DNA of 64,000 nucleotides, taken from Pseudomonas viridiflava. Its GTDB lineage: Bacteria; Pseudomonadota; Gammaproteobacteria; Pseudomonadales; Pseudomonadaceae. Below are positions 42,865-51,467 of the stretch, in pieces (the first letter of the stretch is position 1; each line of letters starts with the position of its first letter). The position numbers and the translations under genes are program-made. Under the pieces are notes generated by a model. It was not told the origin of the DNA. It searched no databases and worked only from the letters and a program-made list of their open reading frames with translations. The stretch covers positions 62,001 through 126,000 of the forward strand of contig NZ_UTKY01000050.1 in assembly GCF_900583165.1 (NCBI RefSeq). The letters run 5' to 3'.

Positions 42865-43824
42865 TCAAGCGACGGCAACGACGTCGAGAATGCGTTGCAC
42901 CACGCGGTCTTGGTCGATGCCAGCGGCTTCGGCCTCGAATGACAGAATGATGCGATGACGCAATACGTCGAACAGCACCGCCTGAATGTCCTCGGGGCTG
43001 ACGAAGTCGCGACCGGCCAACCAGGCGTGAGCGCGAGCGCAGCGGTCCAGGGCGATGGAACCGCGAGGGCTGGCGCCGTAGGCGATCCACTCGGCCATTT
43101 CCGGGTCGAACTTGGCCGGGGTGCGCGTGGCCATAACCAGTTGCACCAGGTATTCCTCCACCGCATCGGCCATGTACAGGCCGAGGATTTCCTTGCGGGC
43201 AGCGAAGATGGCTTGCTGGCTGACGCGGCGCTCAGGCTTGGTTTCGCCGTTGAGGGCTTCGCCACGGGCCTGTTGCAGGATGCGGCGCTCGACCGCGGCG
43301 TCCGGGAAGCCGATTTTGACGTGCATCAGGAAGCGGTCGAGTTGGGCTTCGGGCAGCGGGTACGTGCCTTCCTGCTCAATGGGGTTCTGCGTGGCCATCA
43401 CCAGAAACAGCGGCGACAGCTCATAAGTGCTGCGCCCGACACTGACCTGGCGCTCGGCCATGGCTTCGAGCAGCGCTGATTGCACCTTGGCCGGGGCTCG
43501 GTTGATTTCGTCCGCCAGTACCAGGTTGTGGAAGATCGGCCCTTGCTGGAACACGAAGCTGCCGGTTTCCGGGCGATAGATCTCGGTGCCGGTGATGTCG
43601 GCCGGCAACAGGTCAGGGGTGAACTGGATACGATGGAACTGCGCTTCGATGCCTTCGGCCAACTCTTTGATAGCCTTGGTCTTGGCCAGGCCAGGCGCAC
43701 CCTCTACCAGCATATGGCCGTCGGCGAGCAGGGCGATCAGCAGGCGATCGATGAGTTTTTCCTGGCCGAGAATCTGCGTAGAAAGAAAGGTTCGCAGCGC
43801 GAGCAGCGCTTCACGATGTTCCAT
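42865..43824 (-). CDS. MoxR family AAA+ ATPase
   Basis: A 319-residue AAA+ protein of the MoxR group. Walker A is GAPGLAKT (about residues 42-49), Walker B LADEINRA (about 105-112), sensor 1 ATQNP and the arginine-finger region LDRFLM. A helical C-terminal lid follows. It is the first gene of the operon and is likely the chaperone-like motor that assembles or activates the VWA proteins BatA and BatB. AGGAA precedes the ATG. Confidence 0.94.
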   Translation of the reverse strand: MEHREALLALRTFLSTQILGQEKLIDRLLIALLADGHMLVEGAPGLAKTKAIKELAEGIEAQFHRIQFTPDLLPADITGTEIYRPETGSFVFQQGPIFHNLVLADEINRAPAKVQSALLEAMAERQVSVGRSTYELSPLFLVMATQNPIEQEGTYPLPEAQLDRFLMHVKIGFPDAAVERRILQQARGEALNGETKPERRVSQQAIFAARKEILGLYMADAVEEYLVQLVMATRTPAKFDPEMAEWIAYGASPRGSIALDRCARAHAWLAGRDFVSPEDIQAVLFDVLRHRIILSFEAEAAGIDQDRVVQRILDVVAVA

Positions 43825-44132
43825 CGATGACGGTTCCTGGAGAGGTGAGCCTTGGTGTTGAGTAAAAGCACCGGGCTAGGGTGGCTTACTTTAATGCATC
43901 GAGGGGTGTGGCGACTAACGGCGTGACGGGTATTTTTGGCAAAACTTGTAGGATTTTTGTGTGGGAGGCATGAATGGTTGCAGCAGGACTTCGTGTTGTG
44001 AACACCGGCAATGTGGGAGGGGGCTTGCCCCCGATGGCAGTGTGTCAGTTGATACATCAGTGACTGACACGCCGCTATCGGGGGCAAGTCGAATCGTCGC
44101 ACCGCCCCTCCCACATTTGATCTTTGGTGCTC
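43825..44132. other. Intergenic region upstream of moxR and downstream of the small acidic protein gene
   Basis: Holds the moxR promoter region (43825-44000), where I see no confident motif, and the hybrid REPIN at 44013-44114. No gene seen. Confidence 0.5.
44013..44114. repeat. Hybrid REPIN with one short and one long arm
   Basis: The left arm is the short type (GTGGGAGGGGGCTTGCCCCC). The right arm is the long type containing AAGTCGAATCGTCG and ending CGCCCCTCCCAC, so the two arms cannot pair fully. Confidence 0.9.
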
Positions 44133-44486
44133 TTAAGTGCGGGTGAAGGTGCCGGTGCCTTTGAGGATGTTTTGCAGGGTTTCTTCTACCTCGGCCATAT
44201 CCGCTGCGGCGGTGGTGTGAGTGATTTCCAACTGATCCTTGCCACCCAACGCATCCGCATCCCCGGCCGCCAGCTCAACCAGCAACGTGGTGTCGCTCAA
44301 CGTGACCTTCAGCCCATCCAGCGTCGACGGCTCGTAATCCCAGGTCAGCTCCACTTCCTCTTCATCCGGATAGCGGGTGAGCATAAACATCTCGCCGTTC
44401 TTACCGTGGCAGCAAAGCATGGCCATGTTGTCTTCTTCGTCGTCGCACGGGGTAGCCATGAGGGCGTCGGTTTTCAGTTGCAGCAT
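44133..44486 (-). CDS. Small acidic conserved protein of unknown function
   Basis: A 117-residue acidic cytoplasmic protein starting MLQLKTDALMATPCDDEEDN. It is rich in Asp and Glu with a beta-type pattern (MFMLTRYPDEEEVELTWDY) and a helical end. I do not recognise a domain. The start at 44486 has AGGA about 8 bases upstream; the longer frame to 44555 lacks one. It stands alone, divergent from the glutamate dehydrogenase gene. Confidence 0.75.
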   Translation of the reverse strand: MLQLKTDALMATPCDDEEDNMAMLCCHGKNGEMFMLTRYPDEEEVELTWDYEPSTLDGLKVTLSDTTLLVELAAGDADALGGKDQLEITHTTAAADMAEVEETLQNILKGTGTFTRT

Positions 44487-44977
44487 GGGGCAATCCTGTC
44501 TGGGGTAGGGCGTAATACGGTGGATTGTGCCATTGCGGCGAATTTTGTGCTGCATCCTGTGTCAGACCCAGTGCATGACCTGACCGGCAATATCAGTCAT
44601 TTCCGGTACTCGCAGGCGCCGAATTAGGCGGATTTATTGCTGGAAATTTCGGGTTGCCCAAGTTGCAACCCCGAGCCTGCTTACCGATGACCGAATATGT
44701 CGCAGCGTCGCAAGCAGCTGTCTTCCTACACTCGTTAAGCTGCGCAACGGATGTGCATGGGCCAGGCGCCTGACCTGCCCGTCGTACCGTCATCTGGCCA
44801 GGTGCGCATCTTGTGGAAGTTGTATGTGACCTCATTGTCTTGTGCAGCTTCACCCACCTGTCGCTTTAATTCGCTATGGTGCTTCTATGCTTACCAGCGA
44901 ATAAAGGCGACGGTCTCCCCGCAAGGGGAACACTTGCGACGCTTTCATCAATAACAAGCCCAAGCGGAGTACCACAG
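44487..44977. other. Long leader/promoter region of gdhB
   Basis: 491 bases without a gene. Notable: a hairpin GGGTTGC / GCAACCC (44651-44671), a short TCCCC-GCAA-GGGGA hairpin (44916-44929) near the coding start, and an AATAACAA motif at 44950-44957 about 20 bases before the ATG that fits the Hfq/Crc pattern. I could not place a promoter with confidence. Confidence 0.4.
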
Positions 44978-47900
44978 ATGGCGTTCTTCACCGCAGCCAG
45001 CAAGGCCGACTTCCAGCATCAACTGCAAGCGGCACTGGCGCAGCACATCAGTGAACAGGCACTGCCACAAGTGGCGCTGTTCGCTGAACAATTCTTCGGC
45101 ATCATTTCTTTGGACGAACTGACCCAGCGTCGCCTTTCCGACCTGGCCGGTTGCACCCTCTCTGCGTGGCGCCTGCTTGAGCGCTTTGACCACACCCAAC
45201 CGCAAGTGCGGGTCTACAACCCCGATTACGAACGTCATGGCTGGCAGTCGACCCACACCGCGGTCGAAGTGCTGCACCATGACCTGCCATTTTTGGTCGA
45301 CTCGGTACGCACCGAGCTGAACCGCCGTGGCTACAGCATCCACACCCTGCAAACCACCGTGCTTAGCGTGCGTCGTGGTGCCAAGGGCGAGTTGCTCGAG
45401 ATCCTGCCAAAAGGCACCCAAGGCGAAGGCATCCAGCAAGAATCGCTGATGTACCTGGAAATCGACCGCTGCGCCAACGCCGCCGAACTGAACGTGCTGA
45501 GCAAAGAGCTTGAGCAGGTGCTGGGCGAAGTGCGCGTGGCTGTGGCTGATTTCGAGCCGATGAAAGCCAAGGTCCAGGACCTGCTGGCCGGTATCGATGC
45601 CAGCCAGTTCGCTATCGATGGCGAAGAGAAAGCCGAGATCAAGAATTTCCTGGAATGGCTGGTGGGCAACCACTTCACCTTCCTGGGCTACGAAGAGTTT
45701 GTGGTACGTGACGAGGCGGACGGTGGTCATATCGAATATGACGCCAGCTCTTTCCTCGGTCTGACCAAACTGCTGCGCGCCGGCCTCACCGCCGATGACC
45801 TGCGCATCGAAGACTATGCCGTTGCCTACCTGCGTCAGCCGACCGTGTTGTCGTTCGCCAAGGCTGCGCACCCAAGCCGCGTACACCGCCCGGCTTACCC
45901 CGACTACGTGTCGATCCGTGAGATCGACGCCAGCGGCAAGGTCATCAAGGAACACCGCTTCATGGGCCTCTACACCTCGTCGGTGTATGGCGAGAGCGTG
46001 CGAGTAATCCCGTATATCCGTCGCAAAGTCGCGGAAATCGAGCGCCGTTCGGGCTTCCAGGCCAAGGCCCACTTGGGCAAGGAGCTGGCGCAAGTCGTTG
46101 AGGTGCTGCCTCGCGATGACCTGTTCCAGACCCCGGTGGACGAACTGTTCAGCACCGTGATGTCGATCGTGCAGATCCAGGAGCGCAACAAGATCCGCGT
46201 GTTCCTGCGCAAAGACCCGTACGGTCGTTTCTGCTACTGCCTGGCCTACGTGCCGCGTGATATCTATTCCACCGAAGTGCGCCAGAAGATCCAGCAAGTG
46301 CTGATGGATCGCCTGAAAGCTTCGGATTGCGAGTTCTGGACCTTCTTCTCCGAATCAGTGCTGGCCCGTGTACAGCTGATTCTGCGGGTTGACCCGAAGA
46401 ACCGCCTCGACATCGACCCGCTGCAATTGGAAAAAGAAGTGGTGCAGGCCTGCCGCAGCTGGCAAGACGACTACGCCAGCCTGGTGGTAGAAAGCTTCGG
46501 CGAAGCCCAGGGCACCAACGTGCTGGCGGACTTCCCGAAAGGCTTCCCGGCCGGCTACCGCGAGCGTTTCGCCGCGCATTCGGCCGTGGTCGACATGCAG
46601 CACATCAACAGCCTGACCGAAGCCAACCCGCTGGTGATGAGCTTCTATCAGCCGCTGGGCCAGGTCTCGGGCCAGCGCGAGCTGCATTGCAAGCTCTACC
46701 ATGCGGACACCCCGCTGGCGCTGTCCGACGTGCTGCCGATCCTGGAAAACCTCGGCCTGCGTGTATTGGGTGAATTCCCGTACCGCCTGCGTCATGTCAA
46801 TGGCCGCGAGTTCTGGATCCATGACTTTGCGTTCATCGCCGCCGAAGGCGTGAACCTGGATATCCAGCAGCTCAACGACACCCTGCAGGATGCGTTCGTG
46901 CACATCGTGCATGGCGACGCCGAGAACGATGCGTTCAACCGCCTGGTGTTGACCGCCGGCCTGCCGTGGCGCGACGTGGCCCTGCTGCGGGCCTACGCCC
47001 GTTATCTGAAGCAGATTCGCCTGGGCTTCGACCTGGGCTACATCGCCAGCACCCTGAACAACCACACCGATATCGCTCGCGAGTTGACCCGGTTGTTCAA
47101 GACCCGCTTCTACCTGGCACGCAAGCTCACCGCCGACGACCTGGAAGACAAGCAGCAGCGCCTGGAACAAGCGATCCTCAGCGCCCTGGACGACGTTCAG
47201 GTGCTCAACGAAGACCGCATCCTGCGTCGCTACCTGGACCTGATCAAGGCCACGCTGCGTACCAACTTCTACCAGACCGACGCCAACGGCCAGAACAAGT
47301 CGTACTTCAGCTTCAAGTTCGACCCGCGTGCTATCCCTGAGCTGCCTAAGCCGGTGCCGAAGTTTGAAATCTTCGTGTACTCGCCACGGGTTGAAGGCGT
47401 GCACCTGCGCTTTGGCAACGTCGCGCGTGGCGGCCTGCGCTGGTCCGACCGTGAAGAAGACTTCCGTACCGAAGTGCTTGGCCTGGTAAAAGCCCAGCAA
47501 GTGAAGAACTCGGTGATCGTGCCGGTGGGTGCGAAGGGCGGCTTCCTGCCGCGTCGCCTGCCATTGGGCGGTACCCGCGACGACATCGCGGCCGAGGGCA
47601 TCGCCTGCTACCGCATCTTCATTTCCGGTTTGTTGGACATCACCGACAACCTTAAAGACGGCGCCCTGGTGCCACCGTTGAACGTGGTGCGTCATGACGA
47701 CGATGACCCGTACCTGGTAGTAGCGGCGGACAAAGGCACTGCGACCTTCTCCGACATCGCCAACGGCATTGCTATCGACTACGGCTTCTGGCTGGGTGAT
47801 GCGTTTGCCTCCGGTGGTTCTGCCGGTTACGACCACAAGAAAATGGGCATCACCGCCAAGGGCGCGTGGGTCGGCGTGCAGCGTCACTTCCGTGAGCGCG

Positions 47901-49837
47901 GCATCAATGTGCAGGAAGACAGCATCACCGTGGTGGGCGTCGGCGATATGGCCGGTGACGTGTTTGGTAACGGCCTGTTGATGTCCGACAAGCTGCAACT
48001 GGTCGCGGCCTTCAACCACTTGCACATCTTCATTGATCCAAACCCGAACCCGGCCACCAGCTTCGTCGAGCGCCAGCGCATGTTCGAGCTGCCGCGTTCG
48101 GCCTGGACCGACTACGACACCAGCATCATGTCCGAAGGCGGCGGTATCTTCTCGCGCAGCGCGAAGAGCATTGCCATCTCGCCACAGATGAAAGAACGCT
48201 TCGACATCGCGGCCGACAAGCTGACCCCGACCGAACTGCTGAACGCCTTGCTCAAGGCGCCGGTAGACCTGTTGTGGAACGGCGGCATCGGTACCTATGT
48301 CAAGGCCAGCACCGAAAGCCACGCCGACGTGGGCGACAAGGCCAACGACGCGCTGCGCGTCAACGGCAACGAGCTGCGCTGCAAGGTAGTAGGCGAGGGC
48401 GGTAACCTCGGCATGACCCAGCTGGGTCGTGTGGAGTTCGGCCTCAATGGCGGCGGTTCCAACACCGACTTTATCGACAACGCCGGTGGTGTGGACTGTT
48501 CCGACCACGAAGTGAACATCAAGATCCTGCTCAACGAAGTGGTGCAGGCCGGTGACATGACCGACAAGCAACGCAATCAGTTGCTGGCCAGCATGACCGA
48601 TGAAGTCGGCAACCTGGTGTTGGGCAACAACTACAAGCAGACCCAGGCATTGTCCCTGGCCGCGCGCCGTGCCTACGAGCGTGCTGCCGAGTACAAGCGC
48701 CTGATGAGCGATCTGGAAGGCCGTGGCAAGCTGGACCGCGCCATCGAGTACCTGCCGACCGAGGAGCAGCTCGTCGAGCGCGCCGCGAATGGCAAGGGCT
48801 TGACCCGTCCGGAACTGTCGGTGTTGATTTCGTACAGCAAGATCGACCTCAAGGAAGCGTTGCTCAAGTCGTTGGTGCCGGATGACGAGTACCTGACACG
48901 TGACATGGAGACCGCGTTCCCACCGAGCCTGGTCGCCAAGTTCGGCGAGGCCATGCGCCGTCACCGCTTGAAGCGCGAGATCGTCAGCACCCAGATCGCC
49001 AACGACCTGGTCAACCACATGGGCATTACCTTCGTTCAACGACTCAAAGAGTCGACCGGCATGAGCCCGGCGAACGTGGCAGGCGCCTATGTGATCGTGC
49101 GTGACATCTTCCACCTCCCGCACTGGTTCCGTCAGATCGAAGCTCTGGATCACCAAGTTTCCGCTGATGTGCAACTGGAGTTGATGGACGAGCTGATGCG
49201 CCTGGGCCGCCGTGCTACACGCTGGTTCCTGCGCAGCCGTCGCAACGAGCAGGACGCTGGCCGTGACACCGCGCACTTCGGTCCGCATCTGGCAGCGTTG
49301 GGCCTCAAGCTCGACGAACTGCTGGAAGGCCCGACCCGCGAAGGCTGGCAGAACCGCTACGGCAAATACACCGAAGCCGGTGTGCCGGAGTTGCTGGCGC
49401 GCATGGTTGCCGGTACTACTCACCTGTACACCCTGCTGCCGATCATCGAAGCCGCTGACGTCACCGGGCACGATGCTGCCGAAGTCGCCAAGGCCTACTT
49501 CGCCGTTGGCAGTGCGCTGGACTTGCCGTGGTACCTGCAGCAGATCAGCGATCTGCCGGTGGCCAACAACTGGCAGGCCCAGGCCCGCGAAGCGTTCCGC
49601 GACGATGTGGACTGGCAGCAACGGGCAATCACCATTTCGGTACTGCAAATGGCCGACGCGCCACAAGACATGGAAGCCCGCGTGGCCCTGTGGCTTGAGC
49701 AGCACAAGGACATGGCCGAGCGTTGGGTGGCGATGATGGTGGAGATTCGTGCTGCGGTGGGTACGGACTACGCCATGTATGCGGTGGCCAACCGTGAGTT
49801 GCTGGACTTGGCGTTGAGTGGGCAGTCGGTGCTGTAA
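44978..49837 (+). CDS. gdhB: NAD-specific glutamate dehydrogenase, large type
   Basis: A 1619-residue member of the 180-kDa NAD-glutamate dehydrogenase class (Bac_GDH), matching the length I recall for P. aeruginosa GdhB. About 700 N-terminal residues contain ACT-like regulatory segments. The catalytic core has VARGGLRWSDREEDFRTEV, then KNSVIVPVGAKGGF, the dinucleotide motif VVGVGDMAGDVFGNG and the GVDCSDHEVNIK segment; a long helical C-terminal region follows. It converts glutamate to 2-oxoglutarate and ammonium and serves amino acid (in P. aeruginosa, arginine) catabolism. ATG at 44978 with GGAG about 8 bases upstream; the frame is open to 44876 without family sequence. Single-gene unit, closed by a REPIN. 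Confidence 0.96.
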   Translation: MAFFTAASKADFQHQLQAALAQHISEQALPQVALFAEQFFGIISLDELTQRRLSDLAGCTLSAWRLLERFDHTQPQVRVYNPDYERHGWQSTHTAVEVLHHDLPFLVDSVRTELNRRGYSIHTLQTTVLSVRRGAKGELLEILPKGTQGEGIQQESLMYLEIDRCANAAELNVLSKELEQVLGEVRVAVADFEPMKAKVQDLLAGIDASQFAIDGEEKAEIKNFLEWLVGNHFTFLGYEEFVVRDEADGGHIEYDASSFLGLTKLLRAGLTADDLRIEDYAVAYLRQPTVLSFAKAAHPSRVHRPAYPDYVSIREIDASGKVIKEHRFMGLYTSSVYGESVRVIPYIRRKVAEIERRSGFQAKAHLGKELAQVVEVLPRDDLFQTPVDELFSTVMSIVQIQERNKIRVFLRKDPYGRFCYCLAYVPRDIYSTEVRQKIQQVLMDRLKASDCEFWTFFSESVLARVQLILRVDPKNRLDIDPLQLEKEVVQACRSWQDDYASLVVESFGEAQGTNVLADFPKGFPAGYRERFAAHSAVVDMQHINSLTEANPLVMSFYQPLGQVSGQRELHCKLYHADTPLALSDVLPILENLGLRVLGEFPYRLRHVNGREFWIHDFAFIAAEGVNLDIQQLNDTLQDAFVHIVHGDAENDAFNRLVLTAGLPWRDVALLRAYARYLKQIRLGFDLGYIASTLNNHTDIARELTRLFKTRFYLARKLTADDLEDKQQRLEQAILSALDDVQVLNEDRILRRYLDLIKATLRTNFYQTDANGQNKSYFSFKFDPRAIPELPKPVPKFEIFVYSPRVEGVHLRFGNVARGGLRWSDREEDFRTEVLGLVKAQQVKNSVIVPVGAKGGFLPRRLPLGGTRDDIAAEGIACYRIFISGLLDITDNLKDGALVPPLNVVRHDDDDPYLVVAADKGTATFSDIANGIAIDYGFWLGDAFASGGSAGYDHKKMGITAKGAWVGVQRHFRERGINVQEDSITVVGVGDMAGDVFGNGLLMSDKLQLVAAFNHLHIFIDPNPNPATSFVERQRMFELPRSAWTDYDTSIMSEGGGIFSRSAKSIAISPQMKERFDIAADKLTPTELLNALLKAPVDLLWNGGIGTYVKASTESHADVGDKANDALRVNGNELRCKVVGEGGNLGMTQLGRVEFGLNGGGSNTDFIDNAGGVDCSDHEVNIKILLNEVVQAGDMTDKQRNQLLASMTDEVGNLVLGNNYKQTQALSLAARRAYERAAEYKRLMSDLEGRGKLDRAIEYLPTEEQLVERAANGKGLTRPELSVLISYSKIDLKEALLKSLVPDDEYLTRDMETAFPPSLVAKFGEAMRRHRLKREIVSTQIANDLVNHMGITFVQRLKESTGMSPANVAGAYVIVRDIFHLPHWFRQIEALDHQVSADVQLELMDELMRLGRRATRWFLRSRRNEQDAGRDTAHFGPHLAALGLKLDELLEGPTREGWQNRYGKYTEAGVPELLARMVAGTTHLYTLLPIIEAADVTGHDAAEVAKAYFAVGSALDLPWYLQQISDLPVANNWQAQAREAFRDDVDWQQRAITISVLQMADAPQDMEARVALWLEQHKDMAERWVAMMVEIRAAVGTDYAMYAVANRELLDLALSGQSVL

Positions 49838-49865
49838 CCCGGTTGATCAAACGCTGAAAACCAAT

Positions 49866-49953
49866 GTGGGAGGGGGCTTGCCCCCGATAGCGGTGCCTCA
49901 GTCAATGGATGTGTTGACTGACACTCTGCTATCGGGGGCAAGCCCCCTCCCAC
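49866..49953. repeat. REPIN
   Basis: GTGGGAGGGGGCTTGCCCCC with inverted GGGGGCAAGCCCCCTCCCAC and a core containing GATAGCGG and GCTATC. Between gdhB and the convergent regulator gene. Confidence 0.95.
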
Positions 49954-49978
49954 ATTTGGTTCTGCGTTTATCTGGAGG

Positions 49979-50665
49979 TCAGTGGTGTTTGAGCAATTTT
50001 GACTCTAGGTGATCCAGGTGCTGGGTCATCAAGTCGACGGCCGTATCTGTGTCCCGTTGCTCTATGGCATCCACAATCGCCACATGCTCCTGCCACGCGC
50101 AGTAGGTGCAGGCCTTCGCCTCGTATTGCGCAATGATCAACGAGGTCAACGGCACCAGGCTGTTGAGAAACTGCGCCAGCGGTGCATTGCGCGCCATGGC
50201 CGCCAGTTGCAGATGAAACTCCCCCGACAAACGAATCGCCGGCCCACGCTGGTCTTTTTCAATGCATTCGCGCTCCCGGGCAATCAGCTCACGCAGCTGG
50301 CGTACCTGGCTAGGCGTCGCATGCACGCACGCCAATTGCACCACGGTGATTTCTGTCAGGCGCCGGGCTTCGAGGATCTGCCGGGTTTGCTGGGCGTCGG
50401 GCGCGGCCACTTGGGCGCGTTGGTTAGGGCGCAGGATCACCACTTGCTGATGGGAGAGTTTGGCCAGCACCCGGCGGATCACGCTGCGGCTGACACCAAA
50501 GCTTTCGCCCAGGCTTTCTTCGGTAAAGCGACTGGCCGGGGCAATGCGTTGTTCGAGGATGGCATCGAACAGGCGCGGGTAGATGTCGTCCACCGACGGC
50601 TTTTTACCGGCGATCAAGCGCAGGGCAGGGAAGAGAGGGTCGCGTTGCAACGCGTAAGCAGTCAT
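49979..50665 (-). CDS. GntR family regulator with FCD domain
   Basis: A 228-residue regulator. Winged helix at about residues 25-95 with ESLGESFGVSRSVIRRVLAKL as the recognition region, then an all-helical FCD effector domain whose histidines (GEFHLQLA and QEHVAIVDAI) fit a metal-assisted ligand site. It is the last gene of symporter-GntR-GntR, 17 bases after the upstream regulator, so probably same transcript. Ligand likely a dicarboxylate or related acid; inferred from the transporter. GGAG lies 8 bases before the start. Confidence 0.9.
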   Translation of the reverse strand: MTAYALQRDPLFPALRLIAGKKPSVDDIYPRLFDAILEQRIAPASRFTEESLGESFGVSRSVIRRVLAKLSHQQVVILRPNQRAQVAAPDAQQTRQILEARRLTEITVVQLACVHATPSQVRQLRELIARERECIEKDQRGPAIRLSGEFHLQLAAMARNAPLAQFLNSLVPLTSLIIAQYEAKACTYCAWQEHVAIVDAIEQRDTDTAVDLMTQHLDHLESKLLKHH

Positions 50666-50682
50666 GGCCAGTCTCCGATAAA

Positions 50683-51384
50683 TCAGCTGCCCAGATGGTC
50701 GTCCGGGATGTTCAAGTGAATGCCCATGCGCAGGCCTTCCTGGAGGATGTGCCGACGCATTTCGGCACTGGCCAGGGCGCTGTTCTTATTGCGGATGGCG
50801 CGCACCACCGCTTCGTTTTCCCGCAGGCGTTCGGCCAGGTGTTCCGGCGAATTGCGCAGTACCTGGGCGCTCTGCTTGAGGGCGTTGCTGGTCTGTTGCA
50901 CCACGTTTTGGAAAATCGGGTTGGAGGTCAGCGCGAACAGTTCTTCGTGGAAGCCGATGTAGGCATTCATGCCGGCTTCAGCGTCTTCGGCGTCGAGGGC
51001 TTCGCGCATGTCCATCAAGGTCAGGCGCAGTTGGCCGACCTCTTTGCTGCTGATGGACTGCGCCACCAAGCCGACGATGAAGGGTTCGAGGGTGTAGCGC
51101 AGTTGCAGGATGTCTTCCAGGCTGGCGTCGGCGACGGCGTCGCTGGATTGCGGCTCGCTGATACTGGTTTCCAGCACCACCACGCCTTTGCCGGGCATGG
51201 AGCGCACCAGGCCGAGGGTTTCCAGCACAATCACCGCTTCACGCAGGCTTGGGCGGCTGATGCCCATCTGTTCGGCCAGTTCACGCTGGCCGGGCAGCAT
51301 TTCGCCCCGGCGCCACTGGCCCCGCGCCAAGGCGGCGCGCAGTTTTTCTACCACTGAATTGACGACGGTTGAGGTGCTGATCAC
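50683..51384 (-). CDS. FadR-type GntR regulator (FCD)
   Basis: A 233-residue regulator with winged helix (ELAEQMGISRPSLREAVIVL), wing PGKGVVV, and a C-terminal FCD domain with the metal-ligand pattern (HEELF, and HILQEGLRMG). It is of the PdhR/LldR/GlcC sort that senses small organic acids. Start codon is GTG at 51384, supported by AGGAGG 8 bases upstream. Lies between the symporter gene and a second GntR gene; the two regulators differ in sequence, so they are not a recent tandem copy. Confidence 0.9.
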   Translation of the reverse strand: MISTSTVVNSVVEKLRAALARGQWRRGEMLPGQRELAEQMGISRPSLREAVIVLETLGLVRSMPGKGVVVLETSISEPQSSDAVADASLEDILQLRYTLEPFIVGLVAQSISSKEVGQLRLTLMDMREALDAEDAEAGMNAYIGFHEELFALTSNPIFQNVVQQTSNALKQSAQVLRNSPEHLAERLRENEAVVRAIRNKNSALASAEMRRHILQEGLRMGIHLNIPDDHLGS

Positions 51385-51438
51385 GTCTACGCCTCCTTTA
51401 AGTTGCTAACACACTGTTTAATCCAGCGAAAATCCATT

Positions 51439-51464
51439 GTGGGAGGGGGCAGGCCCCCTCCCAC
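51439..51464. repeat. Tight REP palindrome GTGGGAGGGGGC-AG-GCCCCCTCCCAC
   Basis: Twelve-base arms around a two-base centre, a REPIN that has lost its core. Located between the symporter stop and the regulator start. Confidence 0.9.
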
Positions 51465-51467
51465 CTA

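Noticed and set aside
44651..44671. GGGTTGC/GCAACCC hairpin in the gdhB leader as a riboswitch
   Set aside because: Only a 7-pair hairpin with no conserved surrounding motif known to me; insufficient for a riboswitch call.
46355..49705. Long minus-strand reading frame (about 1116 codons) opposite gdhB
   Set aside because: Mirror frame of a high-GC gene; no ribosome site, no recognisable domain, low-complexity His/Val/Gln-rich translation. The plus-strand frame is a clear glutamate dehydrogenase.
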